Source: G020344215 sp039586575
GTDB lineage: Bacteria > Gemmatimonadota > Gemmatimonadetes > Palauibacterales > KS3-K002
Reading direction: 5' to 3'
Assembly (NCBI GenBank): GCA_039586575.1
Contig: JBDHKD010000007.1
Span: 69,239 to 133,238 of the forward strand
Length of the DNA: 64,000 nucleotides
This document shows, piece by piece, positions 55,344 to 63,995 of this stretch. Numbering within the stretch: position 1 is the stretch's first letter; each line of letters starts with the position of its first letter. The position numbers and the translations under genes are program-made. The notes under the pieces are model-generated. The model was not told where the DNA came from. It ran no database searches and worked only from the letters and a program-made list of their open reading frames with translations.

Positions 55344-56246
55344 TCAATCATCGCCGCCCGGCGGGACGACTTGCGGCAACACCACCTGAATCTGAGCCCC
55401 CGGGAATTCCGCGAGGCCGCCCGAGATGACCTCCTTGTCGATCCAGTCGGGAACCTCGGCGATCTGCGCCGTCCCGCTCCGAATCGTAAACAGCCCGTTC
55501 CAACGCGTCACTTGCTTGCGGATGCCCTGTAGACCCTGACCGCGTCCCGGATCGCGATAGCGCGACACTCCGTGCAAGAACGCCGCTTCCAACGCGGTCT
55601 GATCGGACCAGCGGTCGCCATGGCGCTGCGCATGTTCGCGGGCGAGCGAGCCGCTGAAGCCCATGCCCACGTCCGCCACGGCGATGACCACGACTTGCCG
55701 GCCCAGGCGCTGCTTCCAGTTGTACGTCTGAGCCGCGACCCAGCCATCGGATCCCGCGTGCTCGACGATGTTCTGGCAAACCTCGGAGAGGATGACGCTG
55801 AAGTGCACCACGGCCGGCGTCGGGTAGCCGAGCCGCTTGCCCAAGATCGCCGCGGCGCGATCGCGCACCCTGTCCACCACATCATGTACGTCCTGGTGAG
55901 AGCGGATCGGTGTAATCTCCAGGAGCGCGTCCGACTCGCCCGACGCACGCCGCCTCGTGTGGCCCCCGAAGTCGAACGTCTCGTGCGCGTGCTCGAAGAA
56001 CTCGATCCGGCTCAGGTAGCTCGTGACTTCCTTGCTCTCCGGCGGCTCGAGCAGGGGACGCTCGCCGAACCGCTCCTGCCAGGCCGCCCCGGCGGCCATC
56101 AGGCCGAGGATCCCATACGGGCTGACCCAACGCACGTGCCGGGCGTCGAACAGCGCCCGGCCACCTTCGGCGGCGGCCCAGGCGGATACGAGCGCTTCGA
56201 AGCCGCGATCATCCAGCGTCTCGGGGACGGACAGCACGACCGTCAC
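55344..56246 (-). CDS. STAS-like + histidine-kinase-type ATPase fusion
   Basis: 300 residues. The first about 110 residues resemble a STAS domain (VLSVPETLDDRGFEALVSAW, VRWVSPYGILGLMAAGAAW). The second half is a GHKL ATPase: N box SEVCQNIVEHAG, G1 box VAVADVGMGFSGSL and G2 box GRGQGLQGIRKQV. No histidine-phosphotransfer helix or receiver partner is visible, so it resembles anti-sigma-factor kinases more than sensor kinases. GTG at 56246 has GGAGG immediately upstream. It lies 27 bp downstream of a PfkB-type kinase and directly upstream of the STAS/winged-helix gene. Confidence 0.8.
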   Translation of the reverse strand: MTVVLSVPETLDDRGFEALVSAWAAAEGGRALFDARHVRWVSPYGILGLMAAGAAWQERFGERPLLEPPESKEVTSYLSRIEFFEHAHETFDFGGHTRRRASGESDALLEITPIRSHQDVHDVVDRVRDRAAAILGKRLGYPTPAVVHFSVILSEVCQNIVEHAGSDGWVAAQTYNWKQRLGRQVVVIAVADVGMGFSGSLAREHAQRHGDRWSDQTALEAAFLHGVSRYRDPGRGQGLQGIRKQVTRWNGLFTIRSGTAQIAEVPDWIDKEVISGGLAEFPGAQIQVVLPQVVPPGGDD

Positions 56247-56273
56247 CGAGCGCCTCCCTCCTCCCGGTCACGC

Positions 56274-57233
56274 CTACGCACGCTCGATCTCACCTCTCAG
56301 AAAGCGGTTCAAGCCCGACGCGCCGCGGTGCGCCACGTTGCGGCTAGCCGCGGCGTTGGCCTGCCGCATCGCTGCCTCGACACCCTGACCGGCCAACAGC
56401 GTCCGGTACGCGGTCATCCCCCAGACATCGCCGCAGCCGGTGGGGTCGCCTCCCTCTACCGGTTCCACCGTTACCCTACCGGTACGCACCGACCCGGGCC
56501 GTTCGATAGCACCCCGTCGCGCTTGGCCGAGCGGCAGCGCGTCCGGCGTCATCACATAGGCCGCGCCGTCGACCCCGAGCGTGACGAAGAGCAAGCGGGT
56601 CTCGCGGCCTACCACGTCTGCCGCGAACATCCAGGGATCACCCCAGTGGGCGCAGAGCGCGGCCAGTTCGTCCTCGTTGAGTTGCACGACGTCGAAACAG
56701 CTCAGCCACTCGGACCAGCGATCCAGCGACCTTCGCCGGCGCTCACCGTGTGGGCCGGTCGCCAGCATGAGCGAGTGGATGTCGACGTAGATCGGGCCGT
56801 CGAAGCCGCGACGCATCTGCTGGGCGATCTCCAGATCGAGCTCACTACCTGTAATGAAGTTGACATAGAGGGCGTCGCAGCCCGCGATACGCGGCTCCAA
56901 TTCCTCCCACGTCCACGGCGGCACCCCGCCGATCAGTCGCTCGCCGCGTCGCGCCGAGCCGCGGTAACGCAGCTCGACCCGCGGATTCGGCGCATCGACC
57001 ACCGAGATCGCCTCGTCCGTCTCGATGACCGACAGCTCTCTCAGGAAACGGAAGCCCCGCTCGGCCAGGTCGCGACCCAGCTTGACGAGCGGCCTGACCC
57101 GGGAATCCCCCACGGCGTCGGCCGCGGCAAGCGCGTAACTGATCCCCCCCCACTCCTCCACCGGTGATCCGACGTCCCTTTCACGCCAGATCGTGTCCCA
57201 TACCATCGTGCCGATGACCCCGAGGACGCTCAT
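56274..57233 (-). CDS. PfkB-family carbohydrate kinase
   Basis: 319-residue ribokinase-like sugar or nucleoside kinase. The catalytic GAGD-type motif reads GGDPTGCGDVWGMTAYRTLL, so the catalytic aspartate is retained within a Cys-containing variant. The N-terminal signature is weak and only LGVIGTMVWDTIWR marks the start. Substrate unknown. The STAS/HATPase module follows 27 bp downstream, so the three genes may be one transcript. The upstream spacer to the ROK gene holds nothing recognisable. Confidence 0.82.
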   Translation of the reverse strand: MSVLGVIGTMVWDTIWRERDVGSPVEEWGGISYALAAADAVGDSRVRPLVKLGRDLAERGFRFLRELSVIETDEAISVVDAPNPRVELRYRGSARRGERLIGGVPPWTWEELEPRIAGCDALYVNFITGSELDLEIAQQMRRGFDGPIYVDIHSLMLATGPHGERRRRSLDRWSEWLSCFDVVQLNEDELAALCAHWGDPWMFAADVVGRETRLLFVTLGVDGAAYVMTPDALPLGQARRGAIERPGSVRTGRVTVEPVEGGDPTGCGDVWGMTAYRTLLAGQGVEAAMRQANAAASRNVAHRGASGLNRFLRGEIERA

Positions 57234-57358
57234 GCTATGGGGTCTTTCGGTCCTGGCGCCATCCGTCTGAAAACAACGAGCGGATCGAGGTGGGTACGCC
57301 GCCCAAGCTAATCAGATCGGCGCGTCGGCGCGAGCCTTTCATCGCCCGGGACCACACC
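57234..57358. other. Spacer between the ROK kinase and PfkB kinase genes
   Basis: 125 bp without a gene. It is the likely site of a promoter for the PfkB and STAS/HATPase genes, but no -35/-10 pair is convincing, and no T-tailed hairpin follows the ROK stop. Confidence 0.4.
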
Positions 57359-58357
57359 TTAGACCTTGCCGTATTTCTCGCGCTTGAAGCAGGCGACGGA
57401 ACCTAGGACTCCCGCCGTGCCTGCCAGACCCGACGGCACTATCCGGCAGGCCTGCTCGGCCACCCGGAAAGCGCGCCGACGGATCTCGGCCCGCAACGGC
57501 GCGAAAAGGTGGTCGCCGGCCCGGGTCACACCGCCGGCGATGACCAGGACCTCCGGGTTCAGGATATTGATGACGTTGGCCAGCCCGACACCCAGAAACT
57601 TCGCCGTGTCGTTGATCACCTCCGTCGCGTAAGGGTCGCCCTGCACCACGGCCTCGAAGACGGTCTCGGCTGTGATGTTGCTGATATCGCCCGCCAGCTC
57701 GGGTAGGATCGAGCTGGCATCAGACTCGAGACCCTCGATCGCACGGGCCGCGATGGCGCGGCCCGAGGCGTAGGCCTCCAGGCACCCGTAGTTGCCGCAG
57801 TTACACTTCCTGCCCGTCGAGTCGATGGTCATGTGGCCGATCTCGGCGGCCGCGTCGTTCGCACCGTGAAACAGCTCACCGTTCAACACGATACCACCGC
57901 CGATACCGGTGCCGAGGGTGACGCCGACCAGCGTATCGACACCGCGGCCCGCACCCATCCACCATTCGCCGTATGTCGCCGCGTTCGCGTCGTTATCCAG
58001 CGATGCCGGCAGCCCCACCGCGTTCTGGATCAGGTCACGGAGCGGGAAGTTACGCCACCCGAGGTTCGGCGTGCTGATGACGGTGCCCGTCTTGCGATCC
58101 AGCGGGCCCGGCGACCCTATCCCAATGCCCGCGAAGGCCTCGGGCCCGACGCCTTTCTCGTCCATCACCTCGCGCATCGACTCCTTGATCATCCGCACGA
58201 CGCGATCGACGATGAACTTGGCGCCCCGCAGCACTTCGGTCGGTTCGGAGCGCAATGCGATGGGCGGCCCGCCCTCGAACGGTACCACCCCCACAATCAG
58301 GTTGGTGCCGCCGATGTCGACACCAACGATCCATTCGGCTTCTCGCGCTTTAGTCAT
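57359..58357 (-). CDS. ROK-family sugar kinase (glucokinase-like)
   Basis: 332-residue ROK-fold kinase. Phosphate loop GVDIGGTNLIVGVV, DNDANAATYGEWWMGAG (catalytic Asp), LGTGIGGGIVLNGELFHGAN, EIGHMTID and the zinc cluster CNCGNYGCLEAY are all intact. Zinc-ligand spacing and LFHGANDAAAEIGH favour glucokinase or another hexose/N-acetylhexosamine kinase. No helix-turn-helix domain precedes it, so it is an enzyme and not a ROK repressor. Its start overlaps the GT9 stop by eight bases, so it is coupled to GT9 and lepA. Confidence 0.92.
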   Translation of the reverse strand: MTKAREAEWIVGVDIGGTNLIVGVVPFEGGPPIALRSEPTEVLRGAKFIVDRVVRMIKESMREVMDEKGVGPEAFAGIGIGSPGPLDRKTGTVISTPNLGWRNFPLRDLIQNAVGLPASLDNDANAATYGEWWMGAGRGVDTLVGVTLGTGIGGGIVLNGELFHGANDAAAEIGHMTIDSTGRKCNCGNYGCLEAYASGRAIAARAIEGLESDASSILPELAGDISNITAETVFEAVVQGDPYATEVINDTAKFLGVGLANVINILNPEVLVIAGGVTRAGDHLFAPLRAEIRRRAFRVAEQACRIVPSGLAGTAGVLGSVACFKREKYGKV

Positions 58358-59402
58358 CGCTCGCTGACCCCGCTTCCTTTAACTGGTCACGCGCCGCCTG
58401 CGCGACGGCCTCGACCGGTATGAGTCGCAGACATTCCAGAGTCGCTTCCGGTAAATACGTGCCCCGGCCGCGGCGCCGGCACCGGTTCCTCCCGCACGGC
58501 GCACACGGTAGGGGCGGCTGCCGAACCAGGCGGACCCGCTCGCTCAGTGGCCCCGTGCGGCTCGGGTCACTCGACCCGAAGATCGCGACGATCGGTGTGC
58601 CCACCGCCGCCGCCAGATGCATGGGACCGCTGTCGTTCGTGATGACCAGGTCGCACTGGCTCAGCCCGGCGGCCAGCACCGGCAGGCTGGTGCGTCCACC
58701 CAGATCGAGCCCTCGCTTCCCTGCCCCCGCCGCGACCCGCGCCGCCAACACCTCGTTGCCGGGTCCGCCGAACACGGCCACCGTCCCCACAGCGGGGGCC
58801 AGCAGACCGGCCAGCGCCGTGAACCTGCCTTCCGACCAGCGGCGCGCCGGCGCGTTCGAGCTCGGGAATATGCCCACGGCCGGCCGCTCGAAGCGCCCTT
58901 CCACCAGCTGGCCGAACTGCTCCAGCGCCCGCTCGCGCACCGGCAGGTGCGGGGCCGGTGGCGACCCGCCCCGCCAGTCCGGATCGGCGAGGCGCATGTA
59001 GAAGTCGACACGGTGCTCGCCGGGTTGCTCCGGCCGAACCGAACGATCATTGAGCAGGAAGCGCCGGCCGTCGGTCGGTGTACCGCGGCGCTCGGGGATC
59101 CTCGACAGCCACGCCACGGCGGCGGTCGAGAAGGAGGGGGTGAACAGGTAGGCCGCGCCGTAGCCGAGATCGCGAATCCGCGCCGCCGTCTGCCAGATCT
59201 TGCGGCTCCGCCGAAACGCCATCACTTCCGCCGGCAGACGGGCGATCTCCAGAACCGGCGCCCAGGCGGCGGGGCACCAGATGTCGAGCCCGCGCTCCGC
59301 ATAGCGCTGGCCTAGCCGACGAAGCGCCGGGAGCGCCATCACCACATCGCCCAAGTGGTTGGGCGCGCGCGCATAGACCCGGCCCAGCTGCGCCGCGCTC
59401 AA
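58350..59402 (-). CDS. Glycosyltransferase family 9 (ADP-heptose:LPS heptosyltransferase-like)
   Basis: 350-residue GT-B glycosyltransferase. The family is marked by RAPNHLGDVVMALPALRRLG near the N-terminus, GIFPSSNAPARRWSEGRF and the donor-site CDLVITNDSGPMHLAAAVG with TPIVAIFGSSDPSRTGPLS. A Cys-rich CAPCGRNRCRRRGRGTYL follows, a cluster shared by many heptosyltransferases. TTG at 59402 overlaps the lepA stop as TTGA and has GGAGAGGA upstream, so the start is well supported. It points to a lipopolysaccharide-like outer leaflet. The exact acceptor is unknown. Confidence 0.92.
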   Translation of the reverse strand: MSAAQLGRVYARAPNHLGDVVMALPALRRLGQRYAERGLDIWCPAAWAPVLEIARLPAEVMAFRRSRKIWQTAARIRDLGYGAAYLFTPSFSTAAVAWLSRIPERRGTPTDGRRFLLNDRSVRPEQPGEHRVDFYMRLADPDWRGGSPPAPHLPVRERALEQFGQLVEGRFERPAVGIFPSSNAPARRWSEGRFTALAGLLAPAVGTVAVFGGPGNEVLAARVAAGAGKRGLDLGGRTSLPVLAAGLSQCDLVITNDSGPMHLAAAVGTPIVAIFGSSDPSRTGPLSERVRLVRQPPLPCAPCGRNRCRRRGRGTYLPEATLECLRLIPVEAVAQAARDQLKEAGSASDD

Positions 59403-61201
59403 TCCTCTCCCACCTCCAGCAGCGCGAGAAATGCCTCCCTGGGAACTTCGATCCGGCCGACCCGCTTCATGCGCTTCTTTCCTTCCTTCTGTTTCTCCAA
59501 CAGCTTGCGCTTGCGGGTGACGTCGCCGCCGTAACACTTCGCCGTCACGTTCTTGCGCAACGGACGCACCGTCTCGCGCGCGATGACCCGGCTGCCGATC
59601 GCCGCCTGGATCGCCACCGCGTACAGCTGCCGCGGTATCAGGCCTCGCAATCGCTCGACTAGGCCGCGCCCGTAGAAGTGGGCCTTATCCCGCTGGACGA
59701 TCATGCTCAGCGCGTCCACCGGCTCGCCGTTCAGCATGACATCGACGCGAACCAGATCGCCCACTCGATAGCCGGCGAGATCGTAGTCGAGGCTGCCGGT
59801 CCCGCGGGTCAGCGACTTCAGCCTCTCATAGAAGTCAAGCACCATTTCGGCCAGCGGCATCTCGTAGGTGACCTCGACTCGCTGGCTGTCGATGTAGTGC
59901 ATGTGCCCGAACCCGCCGCGCTTCTCGTGACACAGCTTCTGTACGTTGCCGATGTACTCCGCCGGGCAGAGGATGCGCAGCCGCACGTACGGCTCCTCGA
60001 TCAGTTCGATCTCGGCCGCTGACGGCATGCGCGCCGGATTCTCCACAGCCACCGATCTGCCACCGCGCAGCTGCACCCGGTACTCGACGTTCGGAACGGT
60101 GCTCACGAGGTCGAGATCGAACTCCCGTTCCAGACGCTCCCGCACGATCTCCATGTGCAGCAGGCCGAGAAACCCGCAACGGAAGCCGAAACCCAACGCC
60201 TCGCTCGTCTCGAACTCGTACTGGATCGACGCATCGTTGAGCTTGAGCTTCTCCAAGGCACCCCGCACCCGCTCGTACTGGTCCGAGTCCGCCGGGTAGA
60301 GCCCGGCAAAGACCATCGGCTTAACATCGCGATAGCCCGGCAACAACTCGGTGGTCCGCCGCTCCGCGTCGAGCACCGTGTCGCCGACCTTCGTATGGGA
60401 GACCGACCTGATTTGCGCGGTCACGTAGCCGACCTCGCCCGCTGTCAGCTCCCCCGTCGGCACCGCACCCAACTGCAGGTAGCCCACCTGGCTCACCTCA
60501 TGCACGGCGCCGTTCGACCCGAAGGCGATCCGCATCCCCGGCCGCAACTCTCCGTCCACCACCCGAACCAGCGGTACCGCGCCCTGATAGTTGTCGTACT
60601 GAGAGTCGAAGATCAGCGCCCGCAGCGGAGCGCCTGCATCGCCCCGTGGTGACGGCACCCGCCGTACGACCGCCTCCAGCACCTCTCCTACTCCCGTACC
60701 ACGCTTGGCGCTGACCAGCAAGACCTCGCCCTCGTCACAACCCAGCAGATCGGCCAGCTCGCGCCGCCGACGCTCCGGCTCCGCCGCCGGCAGGTCGACC
60801 TTGTTGATCACCGGGATGACCGCCAGTTCCGCCTCCAGCGCCAAGAACAGGTTGGACAAGGTCTGGGCCTCGATCCCTTGGCTCGCGTCCACCACCAGGA
60901 TCGCTCCCTCGCAGGCCGCCAGGCTCCGGCTCACCTCGTAGGTGAAATCGACGTGACCCGGCGTGTCGATCAGGTTGAGCTCGTACGTCTCGCCATCCGC
61001 CGCCCGATAGCTCAGGCGGATGGCGTGCGCCTTGATCGTGATCCCGCGCTCGCGTTCCAGGTCCATCGAGTCGAGCACCTGCTCGCGCATCCGGCGCGGC
61101 TCGACCGCTCCGGTCAACTCGAGCAGCCGGTCGGCCAGCGTCGACTTGCCGTGATCTATGTGCGCAATGATACAGAAATTCCGAATCCGCGACGTCTTCA
61201 C
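59399..61201 (-). CDS. lepA: Elongation factor 4 (LepA)
   Basis: Translational GTPase that back-translocates or helps assemble ribosomes, 600 residues, full length. G1 AHIDHGKSTLADRLLEL, switch region RERGITIKAH, G3 DTPGHVDFTYEV, G4 NKVDLPAAEPE and the LepA-specific C-terminal domain ending near FYGRGLVERLRGLIPRQ and NVTAKCYGGDVTRKRKLLEK are present. Its stop codon is part of the TTG start of the GT9 gene, so translation of LepA and the glycosyltransferase is coupled. A TATATT lies upstream at 61244-61249 without a clear -35. Confidence 0.98.
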   Translation of the reverse strand: MKTSRIRNFCIIAHIDHGKSTLADRLLELTGAVEPRRMREQVLDSMDLERERGITIKAHAIRLSYRAADGETYELNLIDTPGHVDFTYEVSRSLAACEGAILVVDASQGIEAQTLSNLFLALEAELAVIPVINKVDLPAAEPERRRRELADLLGCDEGEVLLVSAKRGTGVGEVLEAVVRRVPSPRGDAGAPLRALIFDSQYDNYQGAVPLVRVVDGELRPGMRIAFGSNGAVHEVSQVGYLQLGAVPTGELTAGEVGYVTAQIRSVSHTKVGDTVLDAERRTTELLPGYRDVKPMVFAGLYPADSDQYERVRGALEKLKLNDASIQYEFETSEALGFGFRCGFLGLLHMEIVRERLEREFDLDLVSTVPNVEYRVQLRGGRSVAVENPARMPSAAEIELIEEPYVRLRILCPAEYIGNVQKLCHEKRGGFGHMHYIDSQRVEVTYEMPLAEMVLDFYERLKSLTRGTGSLDYDLAGYRVGDLVRVDVMLNGEPVDALSMIVQRDKAHFYGRGLVERLRGLIPRQLYAVAIQAAIGSRVIARETVRPLRKNVTAKCYGGDVTRKRKLLEKQKEGKKRMKRVGRIEVPREAFLALLEVGED

Positions 61202-61459
61202 CCGCGTCTCTTCCCCTCAGGTTGGACTGCTCGTAGGCGAGGAAATATAGACTGGCGGAGCGGCCGGTGGCAGGGCGCGGGCGGCTGGAAACATCACCGG
61301 GTTCTGCGGGGTAGGCTAAAACGGCGGGATAACTCCGCCCGCCACCGGGCTCCGGGTTCCCGGAGAACGCGCCGAAAAGCCGCTGGCCGCCTGCCGGCCG
61401 GCGCTCAGCCTGCCTCGGCGACGCCCTCTCCCCGCGGCGAGAAAGACGGAGGTCCTCTG
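61202..61459. other. GC-rich structured spacer between lepA and the lipoprotein gene
   Basis: 258 bp between divergent starts. The plus-strand part holds several potential stems, including GGCGGG...CCCGCC near 61324-61342 and CTCCGGG...CCCGGAG near 61348-61363, which could form a leader for the lipoprotein mRNA. I compared it with cobalamin, TPP, glycine and c-di-GMP consensus motifs by eye and found none. GGAGG lies 7 bases before the GTG start. Confidence 0.4.
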
Positions 61460-62578
61460 GTGTTGCAAGTCATCGGACCGGAAGGGGCGCGTCTGCGCCA
61501 GGCGCTCCTCATGGTTTGCGGTCTCGCGCTGGTCGGCCTGGCGGCGTGCGAGATCCCGGAAGCGCCCGAGTGGGATGTCGGGCTGCAGGTTCCGTTCAGT
61601 TCCGACCCGATCTCGATCAGCGATTTCCTGCCCGGGATCGTACAGGCGGACACGACGCGCGACCCGCCGGTTTTCACCATCGAGCGCCAGGAGCAGAGCC
61701 AGACCTACTACTACGGGGACATGTGCGCGCCCTTCTGCGCGCTGGCGATCGGGCAGACGATACCGGAGTTCTCCTACTCCGACTCGTTCGACGTCGCGTT
61801 CTCCGACCCGCGCCTCATCTCGGTCGAAGGCGTGAACGCCGTGTTGGTCTTACAGTTCGACAACGGCCTGGGCTTCGAGCCGCTGCGCTCGAGCGTCGAC
61901 ACGAGCGGCTTCATCGCCGTGGCGATCCGCGACTTGGGTAGCGGCGCGACTTTGGACAGCCTGTTCTTCAGTGCCGAGTCGATGTCGCTCGGTGCGGCGC
62001 TGGACACGACGCTGACCTTCGCTGCCGCGTCGATCACGGACGGGGTCCGGGTCTCATTCTCGGTCTTCTCGCCGGAAGACGGTCAGACCATCACGACGAA
62101 CCCGGCGACGGCGAACGTGCAGCTGCTTGGGGCACTCGACGCGATCGAAGTCGCTGCGGCGACCGTGGTCGTCGACAGCGAGACGTTGGATGAGAGCTTC
62201 ACGGTGGACTTCGATGAGGATCTCCGTGACGAGGTCATGGATCGCGTGCTTAGCGGCTCTTACGAGGTCGAGCTGGTGCACGATCTCGAGCTGGACGGCA
62301 GCCTCGAGATGTCGATCGCCGGCAGCCAGGCAGATCTGTTCGCGGGCGACCCGCTGCGCGAGGTGCGCCTGGCAGATCTCGTCTTCACGTCCGATCTGCC
62401 TCAGCGCGGCGATCTCACCAAACAGGAGATCGAGCTGGTCGCCCAGTTCGTCGACATCTACGTAGGCTATCGGGGAACGGCTAGCGGGACCCGCCCCGGC
62501 AGCCAGAGTCGCTTCACACCCGATCAATCGGTGCAAGCCCGCCTGAAGGTGACCGCCCAGGTGAGAATCGGCGAGTAG
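61460..62578 (+). CDS. Predicted lipoprotein, strand-rich
   Basis: 372 residues. The signal sequence (ALLMVCGLALVGLAAC) ends in a lipobox with Cys30, so the protein is likely lipidated. The mature protein has no recognised domain; it is acidic, rich in short strands and Asp/Ser/Thr, with repeated LxxDL patterns. GTG at 61460 (GGAGG at 61448-61452) is far better supported than in-frame starts inside the lepA antisense region. It precedes the barrel-protein gene by 12 bp, suggesting an outer-membrane complex of lipoprotein and barrel. Confidence 0.76.
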   Translation: MLQVIGPEGARLRQALLMVCGLALVGLAACEIPEAPEWDVGLQVPFSSDPISISDFLPGIVQADTTRDPPVFTIERQEQSQTYYYGDMCAPFCALAIGQTIPEFSYSDSFDVAFSDPRLISVEGVNAVLVLQFDNGLGFEPLRSSVDTSGFIAVAIRDLGSGATLDSLFFSAESMSLGAALDTTLTFAAASITDGVRVSFSVFSPEDGQTITTNPATANVQLLGALDAIEVAAATVVVDSETLDESFTVDFDEDLRDEVMDRVLSGSYEVELVHDLELDGSLEMSIAGSQADLFAGDPLREVRLADLVFTSDLPQRGDLTKQEIELVAQFVDIYVGYRGTASGTRPGSQSRFTPDQSVQARLKVTAQVRIGE

Positions 62579-62590
62579 CGGGAGAACAAG

Positions 62591-63904
62591 ATGAAACGCA
62601 AACAGACCACTGCGATCGGACTTACGCTCTTGCTCGTCTGCACCGCTGTCGATGCCGGAGCGCAGCTGGCCACCCCGAGTGCCCGCAGTTACGCTCTCGC
62701 CAACTCGTTCATGGCGCGTGCGCGCGGCTACGAGGCCGCGTACTGGAACCCCGCCAACCTGGGGCTGCCGGATCGGCCCGCCTGGTCGGTCGGGCTGGCG
62801 GGCGCCAGCGCTTACCTGAACAACAACTCGCTGAGCTACGGCCAGATCTCCGACCTTTACGGCGAGTACATTGACAGCGCCACGAAGTCCGAGTTGCTGG
62901 CCTCGATTCGCGAGGACGACCCCGACAAGATGTTCGAGCTCGACTTCGACGCGAGCGCCCACGTCGTCAGCGCGAGCATCTGGCGCTTCGCGTTCGGCGC
63001 CGGGAGCATGGGCGCCGGGAACCTGGAGCTCTCACCTGACGCGGCCGAGTTCCTGCTGTTCGGCAACGTCGGCGAGGACGGAACCGGTGGCGATTTCAGC
63101 CTGGAGGGCTCGCACGGTGAGGCCTGGGCCATCAGCGGCGGCTTCGTCTCGTATGCCCAGCCGTTCACGATACCCGCTCTCGACTACTTGGGCCTCAAGT
63201 TCTCCATCGGTGCGACAGTAAAGTACGGTGTCGCCCACGGGCTCGTCCGCCTAGTGGACGGCGGAACGATGCTCACCGACGATCCGTTGGCCGCCGTTGT
63301 GAATGCCGAGTTACTCAACTCCACCGACGCCGATGCCGGGCGACTCTGGGCCGCTGACATCGGCGCCGCCGTCGACTGGGATGGGCTGCTGGTGGCCGGC
63401 ATCTCGCTGTCGAACGTGCTCTCGAGTATCTCATGGAACGAGGAAGACTTCGAGGTCACGCTCGTCACGGCGCGCGCGGACTACGACAGCGCGACCTCCA
63501 CCGACACGACCCTCGCGTTCAACGAGCTGAGCCCCGACGACCAGCAGAACATCACGGAGTATCTCGCACAAGCCGACGTTCCCAAGCAACTCCGCCTGGG
63601 CGTGGTTTTCGAGGCGATCCCGGCCCTCACCGTATCGGCCGACTACGTCGAGCTGATCGGCGGCACGCTGCGCTCGCGCTGGGACCGGACCGTCTCGGCC
63701 GGCGGTGAGCTCAGGCTGATCAGTGCGCTGCCGCTGCGCGTCGGCCTGGCCACCGACTTCTCGCACTTCGCCTACACCGGCGGCCTCGGGATCTACATGG
63801 GTCCTGTCCACATCGACCTGTCGGCGGGCCGTTGGGGCGTCGTGGGCGGCGATGGTGTGGTCGCGGCCCTCTCCATCAGCGTCTGGCCCGGCTCACACTA
63901 CTAG
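62591..63904 (+). CDS. Predicted outer-membrane beta-barrel protein
   Basis: 437 residues with a signal peptide (IGLTLLLVCTAVDAGAQ), then alternating hydrophobic strands. The N-terminus of the mature protein (SYALANSFMARARGYEAAYW) with NPANLGL resembles the start of FadL/TraF/PorV-type barrels, which plug the lumen with this segment. The C-terminus ends in an aromatic residue (WPGSHY), as usual for outer-membrane barrels. GGGAGAA lies upstream. Paired with the lipoprotein gene, it may export or assemble a surface component; cargo unknown. Confidence 0.8.
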   Translation: MKRKQTTAIGLTLLLVCTAVDAGAQLATPSARSYALANSFMARARGYEAAYWNPANLGLPDRPAWSVGLAGASAYLNNNSLSYGQISDLYGEYIDSATKSELLASIREDDPDKMFELDFDASAHVVSASIWRFAFGAGSMGAGNLELSPDAAEFLLFGNVGEDGTGGDFSLEGSHGEAWAISGGFVSYAQPFTIPALDYLGLKFSIGATVKYGVAHGLVRLVDGGTMLTDDPLAAVVNAELLNSTDADAGRLWAADIGAAVDWDGLLVAGISLSNVLSSISWNEEDFEVTLVTARADYDSATSTDTTLAFNELSPDDQQNITEYLAQADVPKQLRLGVVFEAIPALTVSADYVELIGGTLRSRWDRTVSAGGELRLISALPLRVGLATDFSHFAYTGGLGIYMGPVHIDLSAGRWGVVGGDGVVAALSISVWPGSHY

Positions 63905-63931
63905 AACGACAGTCCAACACAGTCCTGGCAC

Positions 63932-63995
63932 TCGAGGTTGGAGGTTCCACACTTCCAACCTCGAATCTCTTCTACTCCCCTACTCCCCAACTCCC
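63932..63995 (+). repeat. Hairpin plus CTACTCCC octamers after the barrel gene
   Basis: An 11-bp perfect stem (63932-63942 with 63954-63964, TCGAGGTTGGA and its complement) around an 11-base loop begins 27 bp after the stop, followed by tandem CTACTCCC, CTACTCCC, CAACTCCC and a partial fifth-base copy (63972-64000). The array may continue beyond the window edge. The stem could act as a terminator for the lipoprotein-barrel pair, though no T run is present. Confidence 0.8.

Noticed and set aside
61270..61459. Riboswitch or known structured RNA upstream of the lipoprotein gene
   Set aside because: No consensus box of the cobalamin, TPP, glycine, SAM or c-di-GMP classes was recognisable by eye; only generic stems remain.
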